36,896 bases of DNA, from contig NZ_JAFCKH010000021.1 in the NCBI RefSeq assembly GCF_018130505.1, positions 1 through 36,896 on the forward strand, read 5' to 3'. This stretch comes from Bradyrhizobium tropiciagri. Lineage in GTDB: Bacteria > Pseudomonadota > Alphaproteobacteria > Rhizobiales > Xanthobacteraceae. Every line of letters starts with the position of its first letter. The first letter of the stretch is position 1. Positions 34,886 through 36,896 of the stretch are shown here, piece by piece. Below the pieces are notes generated by a model. It did no database searches, had not been told where the DNA came from, and saw only the letters and a program-made list of their open reading frames with translations. The position numbers and the translations under genes are program-made.

Positions 34886-35719
34886 ACGCGCCGCCATCAC
34901 CGCGTCGAACGCATTTCCCATTGCAGTGACGGGCGCCGTCCTGCCCGTGAACAGCGCGAATGCATCCGCCGCGGCGCCGATCGCAAGATCGCGCCCGGTC
35001 ATAACCTCGGCGCCCCTTGCTTTCGCGGCCGTCAGCAACGGGGTCCAGAGCGGCGTGTAGACGGCGTCGGCGACCCACATCGCCGGATGCAGCAGCGCGT
35101 CCGGCACCGGCGTGTCGCGGCTCGGCAGCATGCCGACCGGCGTCGCATTAACGAGCCCGGCCGCCCCGTCGACCGCGGCCGCGACGCTCATGGCGCGAAC
35201 CGCACCGCGATCTCGTAGCTGGCCCGCCAACTGCGCGGCCTTGGCGGCATCCGCATCGAAGATGCGCAGCTCGCCGGCGCCAAGTCCTGCTAGCGCGAAA
35301 GCGATCGCCTTGCCGACGCCGCCGGCGCCGATCAGCGCGATCGCGCCATCGGGCGTAGCGGCGAGCAGCGGCTTGATGGCGCGCGCAAAACCCGAGGCAT
35401 CGGTGTTGTATCCGACCAGCCGCGCGCCATTGACGACGATGGTGTTGACCGCGCCGATCGCACGCGCATCCGCCGACATGTCATCGAGCAGCTCGACGAC
35501 GGCTTCCTTGTAGGGAAAGGTGACGTTGACCCCGGCAAAGCCGAGCCGCCTGATGCCGTCGAGCATCGCGCGCAGATCGTCGCGCGAGGCGCCCGCCACC
35601 TCGATCAGCTGGTAGTGGCCGTGGCAGCCGAGCACTGCCGCGGCCTGCTCATGCATGGCCGGCGCGGCGGAGTGCGCGATCGGATATCCAATCAGACCCG
35701 TCAGGAAACGGTCGCGCAT
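34883..35719 (-). CDS. Shikimate dehydrogenase-like oxidoreductase
   Basis: A 278-residue member of the AroE/YdiB family. Present: NVTFPYK (Lys71, catalytic), VNT (Asn92), NTDASG (Asp107, catalytic) and the NADP loop GAGGVGKA (131-138). Changed: the substrate loop reads HSAAP (16-20), so the second of two usual Ser is Ala19; and the usual Gln of the C-terminal MLVxQAAxAF motif is Ala249 in LAIGAAADAF. So it may not use shikimate, but quinate or another cyclohexane acid. It starts 21 bp after the SRPBCC stop, in the ArsR-SRPBCC operon direction, with GAGGGATA before its ATG. It may be a catabolic partner rather than the biosynthetic aroE. Confidence 0.85.
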   Translation of the reverse strand: MRDRFLTGLIGYPIAHSAAPAMHEQAAAVLGCHGHYQLIEVAGASRDDLRAMLDGIRRLGFAGVNVTFPYKEAVVELLDDMSADARAIGAVNTIVVNGARLVGYNTDASGFARAIKPLLAATPDGAIALIGAGGVGKAIAFALAGLGAGELRIFDADAAKAAQLAGQLRDRGAVRAMSVAAAVDGAAGLVNATPVGMLPSRDTPVPDALLHPAMWVADAVYTPLWTPLLTAAKARGAEVMTGRDLAIGAAADAFALFTGRTAPVTAMGNAFDAVMAAR

Positions 35720-35740
35720 TATCCCTCACATCGGCCGCGC

Positions 35741-36205
35741 TCAGCTCATGCGGTCGAGCCGAGCATAGCTGTCTTCCATGCCGTGCTCCATGCCGCTCGC
35801 GAGCATCGTCGCGCGCGTCCCGGCGTCCGGCAACGTCATCCGCATGGTCATCAAGGTGCCGCTGCCGTCGGGTGTGAAGCGCGTCTCGACGTGATTGTCC
35901 GGCGTCGGATCGGGCAGATGCATGCGCCCGACATGCACGATGCGGCTGAACGGCTCGAGTTCGAGATATTCGCCGGTCTGGTGAAATGCGCCGCCCTTGC
36001 CGTTGGTCCATTCGAACCGGATTTTGCCGCCGGGATGCGGCTCGCTGATGCAGACTGGCATGGTCCAGCCATCAGGACCGAGCAGCCACTTTTGCAACAG
36101 CTCCGGATCGAGGTGCGCGCGATACACGGCTTCGGGCGGCGCAACGAAGCGCCTGGTGACAATGACGTGGCGATCGCCTTCGGTGGTCAGCGTCAGCTTG
36201 CTCAT
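35741..36205 (-). CDS. SRPBCC (AHSA1/START-like) domain protein
   Basis: A 154-residue protein of the AHSA1/SRPBCC fold: a deep hydrophobic pocket protein (RRFVAPPEAVYRAHLDPELLQKW, then GGKIRFEWTNG and the last helix GTRATMLASGMEHGMEDSYARL). Such proteins are very often encoded right after an ArsR gene, as here, 11 bp downstream; the ligand is usually unknown. I start at the ATG at 36205, with AGAGGAAG upstream; the frame stays open further upstream, inside the arsR gene in another frame. No signal peptide. Confidence 0.9.
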   Translation of the reverse strand: MSKLTLTTEGDRHVIVTRRFVAPPEAVYRAHLDPELLQKWLLGPDGWTMPVCISEPHPGGKIRFEWTNGKGGAFHQTGEYLELEPFSRIVHVGRMHLPDPTPDNHVETRFTPDGSGTLMTMRMTLPDAGTRATMLASGMEHGMEDSYARLDRMS

Positions 36206-36216
36206 CACTCTTCCTC

Positions 36217-36540
36217 TCACTGTTCGGGCTTCATGGTGGCCAGCACGCTGTCCAGCCGGTCGTAATTGGTTTCCAGCGCCCGCCGCAGCATCGCGAGCCA
36301 CTGATCGATCTCGGCGACCGCGGACGGCGCGAGCCGGCACGGCCGCTTGGTGCCCTCGACCCGGCGCACGATCAGGCCGGCCCCCTCGAGCACCTTGAGG
36401 TGCCGCGAGATCGCGGGCTGGGTCAGGTCGAACGGCTCGACCAGCTCCATCACGGTCGCCTCGCCTAGCGCGAGCCGGGCCAGGATCGCGCGGCGGGTCG
36501 GATCGGCGAGCGCGGAAAAGGCAGCATCGAGATTGGGCAC
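36217..36540 (-). CDS. ArsR family transcriptional regulator
   Basis: A 107-residue winged-helix repressor (LADPTRRAILARL, helix-turn-helix LTQPAISRHLKVLEGAGLI, then the wing RRVEGTKRPCRL). It lacks the CxCxC metal-binding motif of arsenic sensors, so it more likely senses a small organic ligand or the partner SRPBCC protein. It is the first gene of a likely operon with SRPBCC and the aroE-like gene. A perfect palindrome lies 17 bp before its ATG. Confidence 0.93.
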   Translation of the reverse strand: MPNLDAAFSALADPTRRAILARLALGEATVMELVEPFDLTQPAISRHLKVLEGAGLIVRRVEGTKRPCRLAPSAVAEIDQWLAMLRRALETNYDRLDSVLATMKPEQ

Positions 36541-36556
36541 GGTTGATGTCGTCTCC

Positions 36557-36582
36557 GTTATATAATTGATCTATTATATAAC
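36557..36582. promoter_or_regulatory. Perfect palindromic ArsR operator
   Basis: GTTATATAAT (36557-36566) and ATTATATAAC (36573-36582) pair perfectly around TGATCT. The AT-rich 10-bp arms in GC-rich surroundings match known ArsR-type operators in style. It lies upstream of arsR on the minus strand, so self-control of the operon is the simplest reading. Confidence 0.8.
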
Positions 36583-36602
36583 TAGGAGCGCATGGTCAAG
36601 CA

Positions 36603-36637
36603 AAACCCGCTGCGGCGAAGGCGCGCACAGCGGGTTT
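36603..36637 (-). terminator. Terminator for pcaG
   Basis: AAACCCGCTG (36603-36612) and CAGCGGGTTT (36628-36637) form a 10-bp stem with a 15-base loop. Read on the minus strand, the GC part is followed by TTTTG. It lies 50 bp after the pcaG stop. Confidence 0.65.
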
Positions 36638-36686
36638 CAGAGCAATAAGGCTGGGAGTGGCGCGCGAGGCGGCCTTACGCCGGCGG

Positions 36687-36896
36687 CTACACGTCGAAGA
36701 ACACGGTTTCGTCGTCGCCCTGCAGGCGGATGTCGAGCGTGTAGACGTTGCCCGCTACCCTGCTGGCGATCAACGTCGCGCGGCGGTCGGAAGGCACCTG
36801 CGCGAGGACAGGATCGCTCGCGTTGCCGGCTTCGTCGTCGAAATAGATCCGCGTGTAGAGATGCAAGAGCATGCCGCGCGCGAATACCGCGAGCAG
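36687..36896 (-). CDS. pcaG: Protocatechuate 3,4-dioxygenase alpha subunit, C-terminal part
   Basis: Only the last 69 residues are in the window; the rest lies beyond the right edge. The segment LLHLYTRIYFDDEAGN followed by DPVLAQVP and RRATLIA is the typical C-terminal end of the PcaG subunit. With PcaH it opens the ring of protocatechuate to 3-carboxy-cis,cis-muconate in the beta-ketoadipate pathway. Genes upstream of it should include pcaH. Quinate and shikimate are degraded to protocatechuate, so the nearby aroE-like gene could feed it. Confidence 0.9.
   Translation of the reverse strand: MLAVFARGMLLHLYTRIYFDDEAGNASDPVLAQVPSDRRATLIASRVAGNVYTLDIRLQGDDETVFFDV

Overview
The window is chromosomal DNA of a high-GC alphaproteobacterium, most likely Bradyrhizobium or a close relative in the Nitrobacteraceae. 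Pointers are the polyhydroxybutyrate set (thiolase, acetoacetyl-CoA reductase, PhaR), the prmC-DUF4167 pair, strong GC bias at third codon positions, many short palindromic intergenic repeats, and a protocatechuate dioxygenase gene at the right edge. This assignment rests on recognition of protein families, not on a database search.

Layout. 1-6112: a possible insertion-sequence end, a HIT protein, prmC, a long structured leader and a DUF4167 gene, a methyltransferase, the glyoxalase II gene gloB overlapping a DUF985 cupin, and an EamA permease. 6158-9153: the polyhydroxybutyrate block, with phbA and phbB on the minus strand and phaR divergent. 9313-17749: housekeeping and membrane functions, namely a PAS-GGDEF-EAL protein with a degenerate GGDEF site, two small unknowns, rpmF, mtgA, farnesyl diphosphate synthase ispA, a DUF1345 protein, a GFA-type zinc protein, an NTF2-like protein and a CPA1 Na+/H+ antiporter. 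17902-22170: a Rieske oxygenase, a visibly AT-richer island carrying a dGTPase-family gene, and a TauD-type dioxygenase. 22459-28569: ispG, a two-domain sulfurtransferase, another EamA permease, a Zur/Fur regulator, then marR-emrA, leading into emrB (28648-30204). 30436-36896: an orphan Tat-exported substrate-binding protein, a tyrosinase with an unusual N-terminal domain, a Gfo/Idh/MocA oxidoreductase, a shikimate-dehydrogenase-like protein, an ArsR-SRPBCC pair with a perfect palindromic operator, and the C-terminal end of pcaG.

How genes work together. PhbA and PhbB make (R)-3-hydroxybutyryl-CoA from acetyl-CoA and PhaR senses polymer and represses. ispG and ispA act early and later in isoprenoid synthesis but are unlinked here. 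MarR, EmrA and EmrB form a drug-efflux operon with a visible inverted-repeat operator. The aroE-like gene sits 21 bp behind an ArsR-SRPBCC pair and close to pcaG, which suggests a link to aromatic or cyclohexane-carboxylate catabolism but does not prove it.

The least ordinary items are the dGTPase island (a plausible lone anti-phage gene), the tyrosinase fused to what looks like a haem-less cytochrome-c-like domain, the aroE-like protein with two changed substrate-site residues, the structured leader before DUF4167, and palindromic repeats that supply stop codons to neighbouring genes. I did not find a clear multi-gene novel system.
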